NCBI RefSeq assembly: GCF_025061645.1 | Contig: NZ_JANYMP010000034.1 | Location: 27,102 to 91,101 of the forward strand | DNA from: Umezawaea endophytica | GTDB taxonomy: Bacteria; Actinomycetota; Actinomycetes; Mycobacteriales; Pseudonocardiaceae | Direction of reading: 5' to 3' | Length of the DNA stretch: 64,000 nt | In this document: positions 7,313 to 27,737 of the stretch, one piece after another | How the letters are laid out: each line of letters begins with the position of its first letter | How positions within the stretch are numbered: the stretch's first letter is position 1 | Translations under genes and position numbers: made by a program | The notes under the pieces: model-generated | Databases searched by the model: none | Told to the model about the DNA's origin: nothing | Seen by the model: the letters and a program-made list of their open reading frames with translations, nothing else

Positions 7313-10162
7313 ATGTCGTTCACGTTCGATGGTCGGGCATGGGGGTTGGCCGCCGAGGCGGCCGTGGTGACCGAGCGGCTGGCGGACGTCGGTCGCGACC
7401 GCGGCCGGGTCGTCCTGATCTCGGGTCCGTCGGGGTCGGGCAAGACCTCGCTCCTGGACGTCGCCGCCGAGCAGGCGCACGGCGCGGGGTTCCGGGTCCT
7501 GCGGACGGCCGGAGGGCCGCTGGCGCGCCACACCGAGTTCGGGGCCGTCCGCCGGATCTTCCGGACCTCGTCGGTCGACGCCGCGGGACGGCGGGCCATG
7601 ACGGACGCCATCCGGTTCACCCGGAGCCACACCGAGGTCGCCGTCGCGTACGGCGAGGCGCGGTGGGCGGGCATCCCGATCGAGGTGCTGCACTCCCTCT
7701 ACCGGTCGATGGCGACCCTGGCCGCGGTCCAGCCCGTCGCCCTCGTCGTCGACGACCTGCACCAGGTCGACCTGTCGTCCGTCAGGTGGCTCGTCCACCT
7801 CGCCCGGCGGGTGGCCGGACTGCCGGTGGTGGTGTTCGCGACGGTGGCCGACGACGTGGACAACCCCGCGGACACCCTGCTCGCCGAACTCGGGGCGGCG
7901 CCCCGGTGCCAGGTCCTCCGCCTGGCGCCACTGGGTCCCGAGGCGGCGACGACGATGGTCGCCCGACACCTGGAGGCCGAACCGGCCGCCGAGTTCACCG
8001 CCGTGTGCCACGAGGTGTCGGGGGGCAACCCGCTGGTGCTGCGGGAAACGCTCCGCGCGCTCGCGAACCGGTCGGTGCCACCGCTGCCGGACCGGGTGGA
8101 CCTCGCGCGCGAGGTGGGCGTCCGCGCGCGCTGCAAGTGGGTCCTGGACGTGCTGCGCGCGCAGGCCGGTCCGGTCGTCCTCCTGGCGCGGGTGATCGCC
8201 GTGCTCGGGGACGACGCCGACCTGTCCGTCGTCGCCGAGGTGGGGTCCGCCGAACTGACCGCGACCCGGCGGGCGGCGGCCGTGCTCGGCCGGGTGGGCG
8301 TGCTGGTCCCCGGCACGCTGGAGTTCACCCACCCGGCTATGGCCGAGACGATCGCGCGGGACACGACCTCGTCGCAACTCGTCCGGCTGCACCAGCGGGC
8401 CGCCAGGTCGCTCAGCGACCGGGGGGCGCCGGTCGACGTGGTCGCCGCCCACCTGCTCGCCGCGGGCCCGCCGGAGCAGCCGGAGATGGTCACCGTGCTG
8501 CGCGAGGCCTCGTCGACGGCCGTCGAACGCGGTGCGCCCGACCTGGCCATGTCCTACCTGCGGCACGCGCTGACCGGGCGGTGGGAGCCCGACCTGCGGA
8601 TCACCCTGCTCGGCGCGCTCACCCTGGTCGAGCGGTCGGCCGACCCGAAGTCGGCGTGGGAGCACCTGGTGGAGGCGCTGCGGATGATGGACTCGCCGCT
8701 GCGCAGGGCCCGCGCGGCGATCAGCCTGTTCCCGCTGCCCACCGGTTCCGCCGCGGCCACCCTGGTCGACGTGCTGGAGGACTGCCTGGAACGGCTGGGC
8801 CCGGTGGCCGGGACCGAGCCCGAGGTCGACGAGTTGCGTACCAGGCTGTTCGCCCACACGATCTGCGTGGCCGTGGGGGACCGCGACGTGATGGCGCGGC
8901 TGAGGCCGCGCGTCGACGCGCTGGACGAGGACTCGCTGGGCGGCACGCCGGGGCAGTGCGCGCTGCTGGCGATCAAGGTGTTCTTCGCCGCGATGGAGGG
9001 TGAGCGGGACGCGGCGTCCGCGGTCGAGTCGGTCACCCGTGCGATGCGGGGCGACCTGCTGCTGCGCGACGACATGCTGCACCCGATGTTCATGTCCGCG
9101 CTCGCGGTGCTGCAGGTGGCCGAGCGGTTCGACCTCGTCGCGCCCCTCTACGACATCGGCATCGCCGAGGCCAAGGCGCGCAACCTGCCGATGGTGCACG
9201 CGATGCTGTGCGGCGCGCGGTCGGCGCTGCGGTTCCACGGCGGTGACGTGCCCGGTGCGCTGGCCGACGCCAGGGCGGCGTCGGAAGCGCACTCCGCCGG
9301 GTACCGGGGTGACAACCAGCCGCTGACGGTGGCGGCGGCCGTCGCGTGCCTCGGTGAACTCGGCCGGTGGGACGAGGCCGCGGACCTGCTGGACACCGAC
9401 TTCTCACCCGCCGCCGAACGGTCCTACCGCTGGTGCTCGGTGCTCGCCGCGCGGGCCTGGGTGTTCGAGGGCCGGGGCGACCTCAGGTCCGCGCTGGACC
9501 ACCTGCTCGAATGCGGCCGCAGGCTGTCCTGGTGGAACATCCACAGCGAGGTGTACCTGCCCTGGCGGGGCCGGGCCGCGCTGCTGCACCACCGGCTCGG
9601 CAACACCGCCGAGGCCCGCAGGCTGGCGGGGGAGGCGCTCGACTCGGCCCAGCGCTGGGGCACCGACGGCGCCATCGGCTCGGCGCTGCGGGCGCTGGGG
9701 GTCGTCGAGGGGGGCGTGCGGGGGATCGCCCTGCTGCGCCGGGCCGTGGTGCACGGCGAGAGGTCCGCGGCCCGGTTGGAGCTGGCCAAGACCCTCATCG
9801 AGCTGGGGTGCGCGCAGCACGCGGCCGACGACCACGAGGTGGCGCGCAGGACCCTGCGCCGGGGTCTGGACCTGGCGACCCAGTGCGGTGCCGCGGTGGT
9901 GGCCGCGCGCGCCCGGACCGAGCTGATCGCCGCGGGGGGCAGACCGCGGCGCAACCGCCTGCACGGGACGAACGCGCTCACCCCGGCCGAGTCGCAGGTC
10001 GTGCGCTTCGCCGCCCGCGGCATCAGCAACGACGAGATCGCCCAGGCCCTCTTCGTGACCCAGCGGACCGTCGAGTTCCACCTCACCAACAGCTACCGCA
10101 AGCTCGGCCTGACCGAACGCTCGCAGCTCACCGACGTGGTGGAACCGGACGACCCGCGGTGA
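7313..10162 (+). CDS. LuxR-family transcriptional regulator, large ATP-binding (LAL) type
   Basis: This 949-residue LAL regulator has an N-terminal AAA-type ATPase with Walker A GPSGSGKT (38-45) and Walker B LVVDDLHQVD (about 143-152), a long helical TPR-like middle, and a C-terminal LuxR helix-turn-helix (LTPAESQVVRFAARGISNDEIA...QRTVEFHLTNSYRKLG). LAL proteins are cluster-situated activators of antibiotic pathways in actinomycetes. ATG 7313 is chosen because homologues begin about 35 residues before Walker A and a GAAGG precedes it. It faces the DrrAB-type exporter tail-to-tail and probably controls the NRPS/PKS cluster to the right. The target promoter is not identifiable here. Confidence 0.9.
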   Translation: MSFTFDGRAWGLAAEAAVVTERLADVGRDRGRVVLISGPSGSGKTSLLDVAAEQAHGAGFRVLRTAGGPLARHTEFGAVRRIFRTSSVDAAGRRAMTDAIRFTRSHTEVAVAYGEARWAGIPIEVLHSLYRSMATLAAVQPVALVVDDLHQVDLSSVRWLVHLARRVAGLPVVVFATVADDVDNPADTLLAELGAAPRCQVLRLAPLGPEAATTMVARHLEAEPAAEFTAVCHEVSGGNPLVLRETLRALANRSVPPLPDRVDLAREVGVRARCKWVLDVLRAQAGPVVLLARVIAVLGDDADLSVVAEVGSAELTATRRAAAVLGRVGVLVPGTLEFTHPAMAETIARDTTSSQLVRLHQRAARSLSDRGAPVDVVAAHLLAAGPPEQPEMVTVLREASSTAVERGAPDLAMSYLRHALTGRWEPDLRITLLGALTLVERSADPKSAWEHLVEALRMMDSPLRRARAAISLFPLPTGSAAATLVDVLEDCLERLGPVAGTEPEVDELRTRLFAHTICVAVGDRDVMARLRPRVDALDEDSLGGTPGQCALLAIKVFFAAMEGERDAASAVESVTRAMRGDLLLRDDMLHPMFMSALAVLQVAERFDLVAPLYDIGIAEAKARNLPMVHAMLCGARSALRFHGGDVPGALADARAASEAHSAGYRGDNQPLTVAAAVACLGELGRWDEAADLLDTDFSPAAERSYRWCSVLAARAWVFEGRGDLRSALDHLLECGRRLSWWNIHSEVYLPWRGRAALLHHRLGNTAEARRLAGEALDSAQRWGTDGAIGSALRALGVVEGGVRGIALLRRAVVHGERSAARLELAKTLIELGCAQHAADDHEVARRTLRRGLDLATQCGAAVVAARARTELIAAGGRPRRNRLHGTNALTPAESQVVRFAARGISNDEIAQALFVTQRTVEFHLTNSYRKLGLTERSQLTDVVEPDDPR

Positions 10163-10173
10163 GGTCACCGCGG
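10154..10173. terminator. Bidirectional hairpin formed by the convergent stop codons
   Basis: Perfect inverted repeat CCGCGGTGA-GG-TCACCGCGG. The left arm ends in the TGA stop of the LuxR gene and the right arm begins with the reverse TGA stop of the ABC permease. It would fold as an 8-bp GC-rich stem in RNA from either direction. There is no U-tract, which is common in actinobacteria. Confidence 0.55.
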
Positions 10174-10953
10174 CTCGGCCGTGTGGTAGGCGCGGCAGCT
10201 CAGCGGGACGGTCACGGCGGTGATGACCGTGAGCATCACCAGCGCGGTCGCCAGCGGGTGCTCGGACACGACGCTGCCGGTGCTCGCGGACGCCGGACCG
10301 CCCCACAGCTCCCGGCACGCGCTGGACACGGCGCTGATCGGGTTCCACTCCGCCAGCACCCGCAGCCACATCGGCAGGTCGTCGAGCGGCACGAAGGCGT
10401 TGGACAGGAACGAACCGCACACCAGCACCAGGCCCGAGAACGCGCCGAGGGCCTCGGGGCTGCGGATCGACAGCCCGAGCAGCACGCCGAACCACAGCAT
10501 GACGTAGGTGAAGAGCAGCAGCAGCGCGAACCCCGCGGCGATCGACAGCGCGCCGGTGTCCGGCCGCCAGCCGAGCAGCACCCCGACGACGGAGGCGATG
10601 GAGATGCCGATGGCCGCCAGGCCGAGGTCGGACACCGTGTGGGCCACCAGGATCGCGACGCGCGACGTCGGCAGCGACCGGAACCGGTCCACCAGCCCGT
10701 TGCGGAGGCTGGTCGCCGTCCCGATGGCGATGCTGCCGACGCAGGCGAGCGCGACCTGCGCGCCGACGCCGGCCATCATGTAGTCGAGGTAGTCGCCGCC
10801 CTGCACGGAGATCGCCTTGTTCAGCATGTAACCGAGCACCAGCACCATGGTGATCGGGGTCAGGGTGACGCTGAGGATCCTCGTCGGCATCCGCCGCAGG
10901 TGCAGCAGGTGCCTGCCGATCAGGGCGGTCGTGTCGCCCAGCACGCCGTTCAC
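10165..10953 (-). CDS. ABC-2 type transporter permease (DrrB-like)
   Basis: This 262-residue integral membrane protein has about six hydrophobic helices and the ABC-2 permease pattern of daunorubicin-resistance-type exporters (for example GSFLSNAFVPLDDLPMWLRVLAEWNPIS near the C-terminus). It would form the membrane half of an efflux pump with the ATPase encoded just upstream. GTG 10953 overlaps the ATPase stop (GTGA), which fixes the start and indicates translational coupling. Exporters of this class usually provide self-resistance and secretion for the product of the neighbouring cluster; here the NRPS/PKS product is the natural candidate. Confidence 0.87.
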   Translation of the reverse strand: MNGVLGDTTALIGRHLLHLRRMPTRILSVTLTPITMVLVLGYMLNKAISVQGGDYLDYMMAGVGAQVALACVGSIAIGTATSLRNGLVDRFRSLPTSRVAILVAHTVSDLGLAAIGISIASVVGVLLGWRPDTGALSIAAGFALLLLFTYVMLWFGVLLGLSIRSPEALGAFSGLVLVCGSFLSNAFVPLDDLPMWLRVLAEWNPISAVSSACRELWGGPASASTGSVVSEHPLATALVMLTVITAVTVPLSCRAYHTAEPR

Positions 10954-11891
10954 GAGTTGCCCCGTCCGGTCAGGTGGACGAACACGTCGTCGAGGGACGG
11001 GCGGCGCAGGGCGAACTCCGCGATCTCCAGCCGGGCGGCCTCCAGCGCCGTCGCGGCCGTCGCGACCGCGCCCATCCCGTCGGGCAGCCGAACCGAGACG
11101 CCCCTCCCGTCCCCGGTCTCCCGCGGCGGTGTCGCCGCCATCGGTGCCAACACGGCCAACGCCGCCCCCACGTCGTGGCTGTGCGCCACGGTGACCTCCA
11201 ACCACTCGGTGCCGACCTTGCGCTTCAACTCGTGCGGAGTGCCCTCGGCGATCACCACGCCGTGGTCCACCACGGCGATCCGGTCGGCGAGCACGTCCGC
11301 CTCCTCCAGGTACTGCGTGGTGAGCAGCACGGTGACGCCGGACGCGACCTGGTCGCGGATCATCCGCCAGAGCGTCGCCCTGCTGCTCGGGTCCAGGCCG
11401 GTGGTCGGCTCGTCGAGGAACACCACCGGGGGTGAGGAGACCAGGCACGCGGCCAGGTCCAGCCTCCGGCGCATGCCGCCGGAGTACGTGCGGGTGAGCC
11501 TGTCGGCCGCCTCGGTCAGCTCGAACCTGTCCAGCAGCTCGACCGCGCGGTCCCTCGCCCCCTGCTTGCCGAGGCGCAGCAGGGTGCCGAGCAGCACGAG
11601 GTTCTCGCGACCGGTGAGCTGCTCGTCGACGGCCGCGTACTGGCCCGCCAGGCCGATCCGCCTGCGCACCTCGCGGGGCTCGCGCAGCACGTCGTAGCCG
11701 GCGACCACGGCCCGGCCCGAGTCCGGCCGGGCGAGGGTCGCGAGGATCCTCACCGTGGTCGTCTTCCCGGCACCGTTGGGACCCAGCACACCCAGCACCG
11801 TTCCCGCGGGCACGGACAGGTCCACACCCTTGAGCGCCTGATGGTCCGAAAAGGACTTCTTCAGCCCCTCGGCCTCGATCGCAGCGTTCAT
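10950..11891 (-). CDS. ABC transporter ATPase, daunorubicin-resistance (DrrA) type
   Basis: This 313-residue nucleotide-binding protein has Walker A GPNGAGKTTT, the Q-loop region GLAGQYAAVDEQLTG, signature YSGGMRRRLDLA, Walker B VVFLDEPTTGLDP, and the extra C-terminal domain seen in DrrA-type drug exporters. It energises the permease encoded downstream. ATG 11891 is preferred because the family N-terminus (AIEAEGLKKSF) follows directly and GAGGCGGGC precedes it; in-frame upstream codons to 11939 are possible. It is divergent from the dioxygenase gene across about 140 bp, so both promoters and a shared regulator site must lie there. Confidence 0.92.
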   Translation of the reverse strand: MNAAIEAEGLKKSFSDHQALKGVDLSVPAGTVLGVLGPNGAGKTTTVRILATLARPDSGRAVVAGYDVLREPREVRRRIGLAGQYAAVDEQLTGRENLVLLGTLLRLGKQGARDRAVELLDRFELTEAADRLTRTYSGGMRRRLDLAACLVSSPPVVFLDEPTTGLDPSSRATLWRMIRDQVASGVTVLLTTQYLEEADVLADRIAVVDHGVVIAEGTPHELKRKVGTEWLEVTVAHSHDVGAALAVLAPMAATPPRETGDGRGVSVRLPDGMGAVATAATALEAARLEIAEFALRRPSLDDVFVHLTGRGNS

Positions 11892-12032
11892 GCCCGCCTC
11901 ATCCACGTCGACAACCTTCCGACGTGAGTGCACCAGCACGGCTGCTTGCCAAGGGCCAGTCGTCCTTGCCGCACGCCAGTTCCGGCCGACCTACTGTCCA
12001 GCAGTCGCCGAGAACGAAAGGGGAACAGGCCG

Positions 12033-12959
12033 ATGAAGTGGACGCCGACGGAGATCAGACCACAGGACGTCGCGGCCCGCGCGGACGTGGAAGGTCTCAC
12101 CGACCACCTCCGGAGCATCGACCTGGACGATCTGCTCGTCCGGTCGAAGGTCGTGGTGTTCAGGGGGTTCGACATCCCCGAGGACGCCCTGGAGGGCGTG
12201 CTGGACCTGGTGCTCCCCGACCGCTTGGCCTACGTGCACGGGAACACGCCGCGCACCAAGGTCGGCAAGAACGTGTACACGTCGACCGAGTACCCGCCCG
12301 AGTTCTCCATCTCCATGCACAACGAGATGTCCTACGCCCACCACTGGCCCGCGCGGCTCGCGTTCTACTGCGCCAAGCCCGCCACCTCCGGTGGCGCGAC
12401 GCCGGTGGTGGACGGCACCGCGTGGCTCGCGGCGCTGGACGACGACCTCCGCGAGCGGTTCGCCGACGGCGTCTGCTACACGCAGAACCTGCACGGGGGC
12501 ATGGGTTTCGGCAAGAGCTGGCAGGACACCTTCGAGACCTCCGACGCCGCCAAGGTGGAGGAGTTCCTGGCGGGCAGCGAATCCACGTGGGAATGGCTGT
12601 CCGACGGCACCCTGCGGGTGCGCCAGCAGCGCCGGGCGCTGCACGTCCACCCCGTGACCGGCGAGGAGGTCTGGTTCAACCAGGCCGACCAGTGGCACGT
12701 CGCCGCGCTGGACCCGGAGACGTCCGCCGCGATGTCGGAAATCCTGTCCGAGGACGAGATGCCCCAGTCGGTGACGTTCGCCAACGGCGACCCGATCCCG
12801 GCGGAGTACGTCAAGCAGATCCGCGACCGCGGCCTCGACACCGCCGTGGACGTCGACTGGCGGCAGGGTGACCTGATGCTGGTGGAGAACGTGCTGGCGG
12901 GCCACGGCCGCAGGCCGTTCGAGGGACCTCGCCGCATCCTCGTGGCGATGTCGGACTGA
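12033..12959 (+). CDS. TauD/TfdA-type Fe(II)/2-oxoglutarate dioxygenase, NRPS-associated (SyrP-like)
   Basis: This 308-residue protein has the jelly-roll dioxygenase metal triad visible as H96-x-E98 (MHNEMSY) and a distal H291 (LAGHGRRPF), with Arg residues following that would bind 2-oxoglutarate. The overall pattern (SGGATPV, FNQADQWH) resembles clavaminate synthase-like proteins in NRPS clusters, including SyrP, which beta-hydroxylates carrier-bound aspartate. It opens the biosynthetic operon, and the last A domain of the NRPS has an Asp/Asn-like pocket, so a 3-hydroxy-Asp/Asn residue is a reasonable inference. Hydroxylation of another residue or of the acyl chain is not excluded. ATG 12033 follows AAAGGGG. 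Confidence 0.85.
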   Translation: MKWTPTEIRPQDVAARADVEGLTDHLRSIDLDDLLVRSKVVVFRGFDIPEDALEGVLDLVLPDRLAYVHGNTPRTKVGKNVYTSTEYPPEFSISMHNEMSYAHHWPARLAFYCAKPATSGGATPVVDGTAWLAALDDDLRERFADGVCYTQNLHGGMGFGKSWQDTFETSDAAKVEEFLAGSESTWEWLSDGTLRVRQQRRALHVHPVTGEEVWFNQADQWHVAALDPETSAAMSEILSEDEMPQSVTFANGDPIPAEYVKQIRDRGLDTAVDVDWRQGDLMLVENVLAGHGRRPFEGPRRILVAMSD

Positions 12960-12981
12960 CGAAGAGCACAGGGAGTCCAGC

Positions 12982-14028
12982 ATGTTCCAGCCGTCGTTCG
13001 CGGTGATCTCCGGGGCCCAGGTGCACCGGGCGCTCACCGGCAACGAGAAGATGATCGTGGACCTGGTCGAGGCCACCTACCGCGTGCACGGCCGGGGTGA
13101 CACGGTGAACCCGCCGTCGTACTTCCTGCGGATGCCCGACCGGCCCACGTCCCGCATCATCGCCCTCCCGGCCGCCCTCGGCGGGGAGTCCGCGGTGGAC
13201 GGTCTCAAGTGGATCTCCAGCTTCCCCGAGAACGTGGCGGCGGGCATCCCGAGGGCGTCCGCGGTGCTGATCCTCAACGACCACGACACCGGGTACCCGT
13301 TCGCCTGCCTGGAGAGCTCCATCATCAGCGCCGCCCGCACGGCCGCGTCCGCCGCGCTCGCCGCGGACCGGCTGACCGAGGGCACCGGCCGTCCGCGCCG
13401 GATCGGGTTCTTCGGGGTCGGCCTGATCGCCCGCTACATCCACACCTACCTGGCGGGCACCGGCTGGTCGTTCGACGAGATCGGCGTGCACGACCTGTCG
13501 GCCGAGCACGCCGCCGGGTTCCGCGACTACCTCGACGGGACCGGCACCACCGCGCTGATCACCGTGCACTCCGATCCCGAGACCCTGATCCGCGACTCGG
13601 ACGTCGTGGTGTTCGCGACCGTCGCGGGCGCGCCGCACGTCACCGACGTGAGCTGGTTCGACCACAACCCGCTCGTGCTCAACGTGTCGCTGCGCGACCT
13701 GGCCCCGGAGATCATCCTGGCCTCGGCGAACGTGGTCGACGACGTCGAGCACTGCCTGAAGGCCGACACCTCGCCGCACCTCGCCGAGCAGTTGACGGGC
13801 AACCGCGACTTCATCGACGGGACGCTGGACGAGGTCATCAGCGGCGCCGTCGTCCCCAGGACCGGCAGGCCGCTCGTGTTCTCCCCGTTCGGCCTCGGCG
13901 TGCTCGACCTCGCCCTCGGTCGCTACGTCCACGAGCAGCTCCGCGCGGCGGGCGAGCTCGAACCGGTCGAGGACTTCTTCTACGAGTTGCGGCGCTACGG
14001 CGACCCGCGGCGATCCCACACGTCTTAG
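12982..14028 (+). CDS. sbnB: SbnB-like N-(1-amino-1-carboxyl-2-ethyl)-glutamate dehydrogenase (2,3-diaminopropionate synthesis)
   Basis: This 348-residue member of the ornithine cyclodeaminase/mu-crystallin family has the Rossmann motif GFFGVGLIARY near residue 146. The N-terminal segment (NPPSYFLRMPDRPTSRIIALPA, GLKWISSFPEN) matches SbnB. In staphyloferrin B synthesis SbnB oxidatively hydrolyses ACEGA with NAD+ to release 2,3-diaminopropionate (Dap) and 2-oxoglutarate. It lies directly before an SbnA homologue (8-nt gap with the AGGAGG site), the standard Dap pair in siderophore and antibiotic clusters. The pair therefore supplies Dap to the NRPS. Confidence 0.92.
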   Translation: MFQPSFAVISGAQVHRALTGNEKMIVDLVEATYRVHGRGDTVNPPSYFLRMPDRPTSRIIALPAALGGESAVDGLKWISSFPENVAAGIPRASAVLILNDHDTGYPFACLESSIISAARTAASAALAADRLTEGTGRPRRIGFFGVGLIARYIHTYLAGTGWSFDEIGVHDLSAEHAAGFRDYLDGTGTTALITVHSDPETLIRDSDVVVFATVAGAPHVTDVSWFDHNPLVLNVSLRDLAPEIILASANVVDDVEHCLKADTSPHLAEQLTGNRDFIDGTLDEVISGAVVPRTGRPLVFSPFGLGVLDLALGRYVHEQLRAAGELEPVEDFFYELRRYGDPRRSHTS

Positions 14029-14036
14029 GAGGTGCC

Positions 14037-15021
14037 ATGTCGATCATCACGGCTCCGCAGGACTTCCACGTCGAAGACCTGTTCGTCGACCTCGGTGCGG
14101 TGTTGGACCGGTCCCTGTACCTGAAGTGCGAGGGCTTCAACTTCGCTGGGTCGGTCAAGCTCAAGGCGGCAGCCGAGATGATCGCCGCCGCCGAACGCAG
14201 CGGCAGGTTGACCCGCGACTCGGTCATCGTCGAGTCCTCGTCCGGCAACCTCGGCATCGCGCTGAGCATCATCGCGGCGCACAAGGGCTACCGGTTCATC
14301 TGCGTCACCGACTCGCGGTGCAACCTGACCACCCGCCGGATGATGGAGTCCCTGGGCAGCCAGGTGCACACCATCACCGAGCCCGACGCCGACGGCGGTT
14401 TCCTGGGCGCGCGGATCGCGTACGTGCGCGACATGGTCGCCTCGGACCCGAACTGCCTGTGGCTCAACCAGTACGCGAACGTGAACAACTGGAAGGCCCA
14501 CTACCGGCGCACGGCGCCCGCCATCGCGACCCAGTTCCCCGACCTCGACGTGCTGTTCGTCGGCGCGGGCACCACCGGCACGCTGATGGGCTGCGCCCGG
14601 TACTTCCGCGACGAGGGCCTGCCGGTCCGGATCGTCGCCGTGGACAGCGCCGGATCGGTCACCTTCGGCGGCGCGCCGGGTCCGCGCATGATCCCCGGTC
14701 TCGGCACGAGCGTCCGACCCGACCTCCTGGTCGAATCGCTGGTCGACGACGTGGTCTACGTCCAGGAGGCGGACACCATCCGCGCCTGCCACCGCCTGGC
14801 GCGGCACGGGTTCCTCTTCGGCGGCTCCACCGGGACCGTGGTCAGCGGGGCGCGCGCGTGGCTCGACGAGAACGCCGCGGGCCGGGACCTGATCTCCGTC
14901 GCGATCTCCCCCGACCTGGGGGAGCGGTACCTGGACACCGTCTACCAGGAGAACTGGCTGCGCGACATCTACGGCGAGGACGTGCTCGCCGCCGAACTCG
15001 AGAACGCGGGAGCGCGGTCCA

Positions 15022-15029
<8 letters not shown>
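14037..15029 (+). CDS. sbnA: SbnA-like 2,3-diaminopropionate biosynthesis enzyme (PLP-dependent)
   Basis: This 330-residue fold-type II PLP enzyme is of the cysteine synthase family. The PLP lysine is K41 in GSVKLKAA, the substrate/PLP loop is [11 protein letters not shown], and the phosphate-binding loop is [10 protein letters not shown]. SbnA condenses O-phosphoserine with glutamate to form ACEGA, the substrate of SbnB. Its coupling to sbnB and its 8-nt overlap with the NRPS gene tie Dap production to peptide assembly. ATG 14037 is preceded by a strong AGGAGG at 14028-14033. Confidence 0.93.
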
Positions 15030-27035
<12,006 letters not shown>

Positions 27036-27039
<4 letters not shown>

Positions 27040-27737
27040 CCCACAAGTTGTTCTGCTTCCCCTACGCGGGTGGAGGCGCGTCGTTCTACCGGGCCTGGCC
27101 CGACACCGGGCTGCACGGCTTCGAGGTGCGACCGGTCCAGCTACCCGGCCGGGAGGAGCTGTTCATCGAGCCCTTCCACGCCGACGTCGCCGCCGCGGCG
27201 GACGACCTCACGGGGAAGATCGCCCGTTCGCTCGGCCCGTCCGACCAGGTCTCCCTGTTCGGCCACAGCTTCGGCGCGGTGCTGGCGTTCGAGGTGGCGC
27301 GCAGGCTGGTCGACTTCCGGCCGCCGCTCCACCTCGTGGTGAGCGGCTCCGCGAACCCCGTCACCCCGCTGCCCCGCGAGGCGGCCGACCTCGACGACGA
27401 CCAGTTCGTCGCCAGGGTGGAGAAGCTCGCGGGTTACACCCACCCGGCACTGGCCGACCCCGACCTGCGCGACATCGTGCTGCCCGCGCTGCGGCACGAC
27501 GTCGCACTGCACGAGTCCTACGTGGCACAGGACCTGCGCCCGATCCCGGTGCCGATCACCGTGGTGCGCGGCGCGGACGACCACATCGTGTCCAGGCAGG
27601 ACTGCGAGGAGTGGGCGGTCGCGACCTCCGACCGGTGCGACCAGGTCGAGTTGCCCGGTGGGCACATGTACCTGGTGGACGACCCCTCGGCCCTGTTCGA
27701 CCTGCTGCGCCGGGTCTCGGCCGGGAGCCTGCTGTGA
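27036..27737 (+). CDS. Type II thioesterase
   Basis: This 233-residue alpha/beta hydrolase of the NRPS/PKS editing thioesterase family carries the N-terminal [17 protein letters not shown], nucleophile elbow GHSFGA (Ser), a late Asp in GADDHIVS and the catalytic His in GGHMYL. Such enzymes clear misprimed or stalled carrier proteins. GTG 27036 overlaps the NRPS stop (GTGA) and its stop overlaps the next start, so it is translated in step with both. In syringomycin synthesis an alpha/beta-hydrolase-like protein (SyrC) moves Thr between carriers; the Ser nucleophile here fits editing better than SyrC's Cys chemistry, but its position between the NRPS and the Thr A-T gene is suggestive. Confidence 0.92.

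Noticed and set aside
11966..11997. TTGCCG...TACTGT as promoter for the dioxygenase-NRPS operon
   Set aside because: The spacer would be 20 bp, too long for a standard promoter, so it is not listed as a feature.
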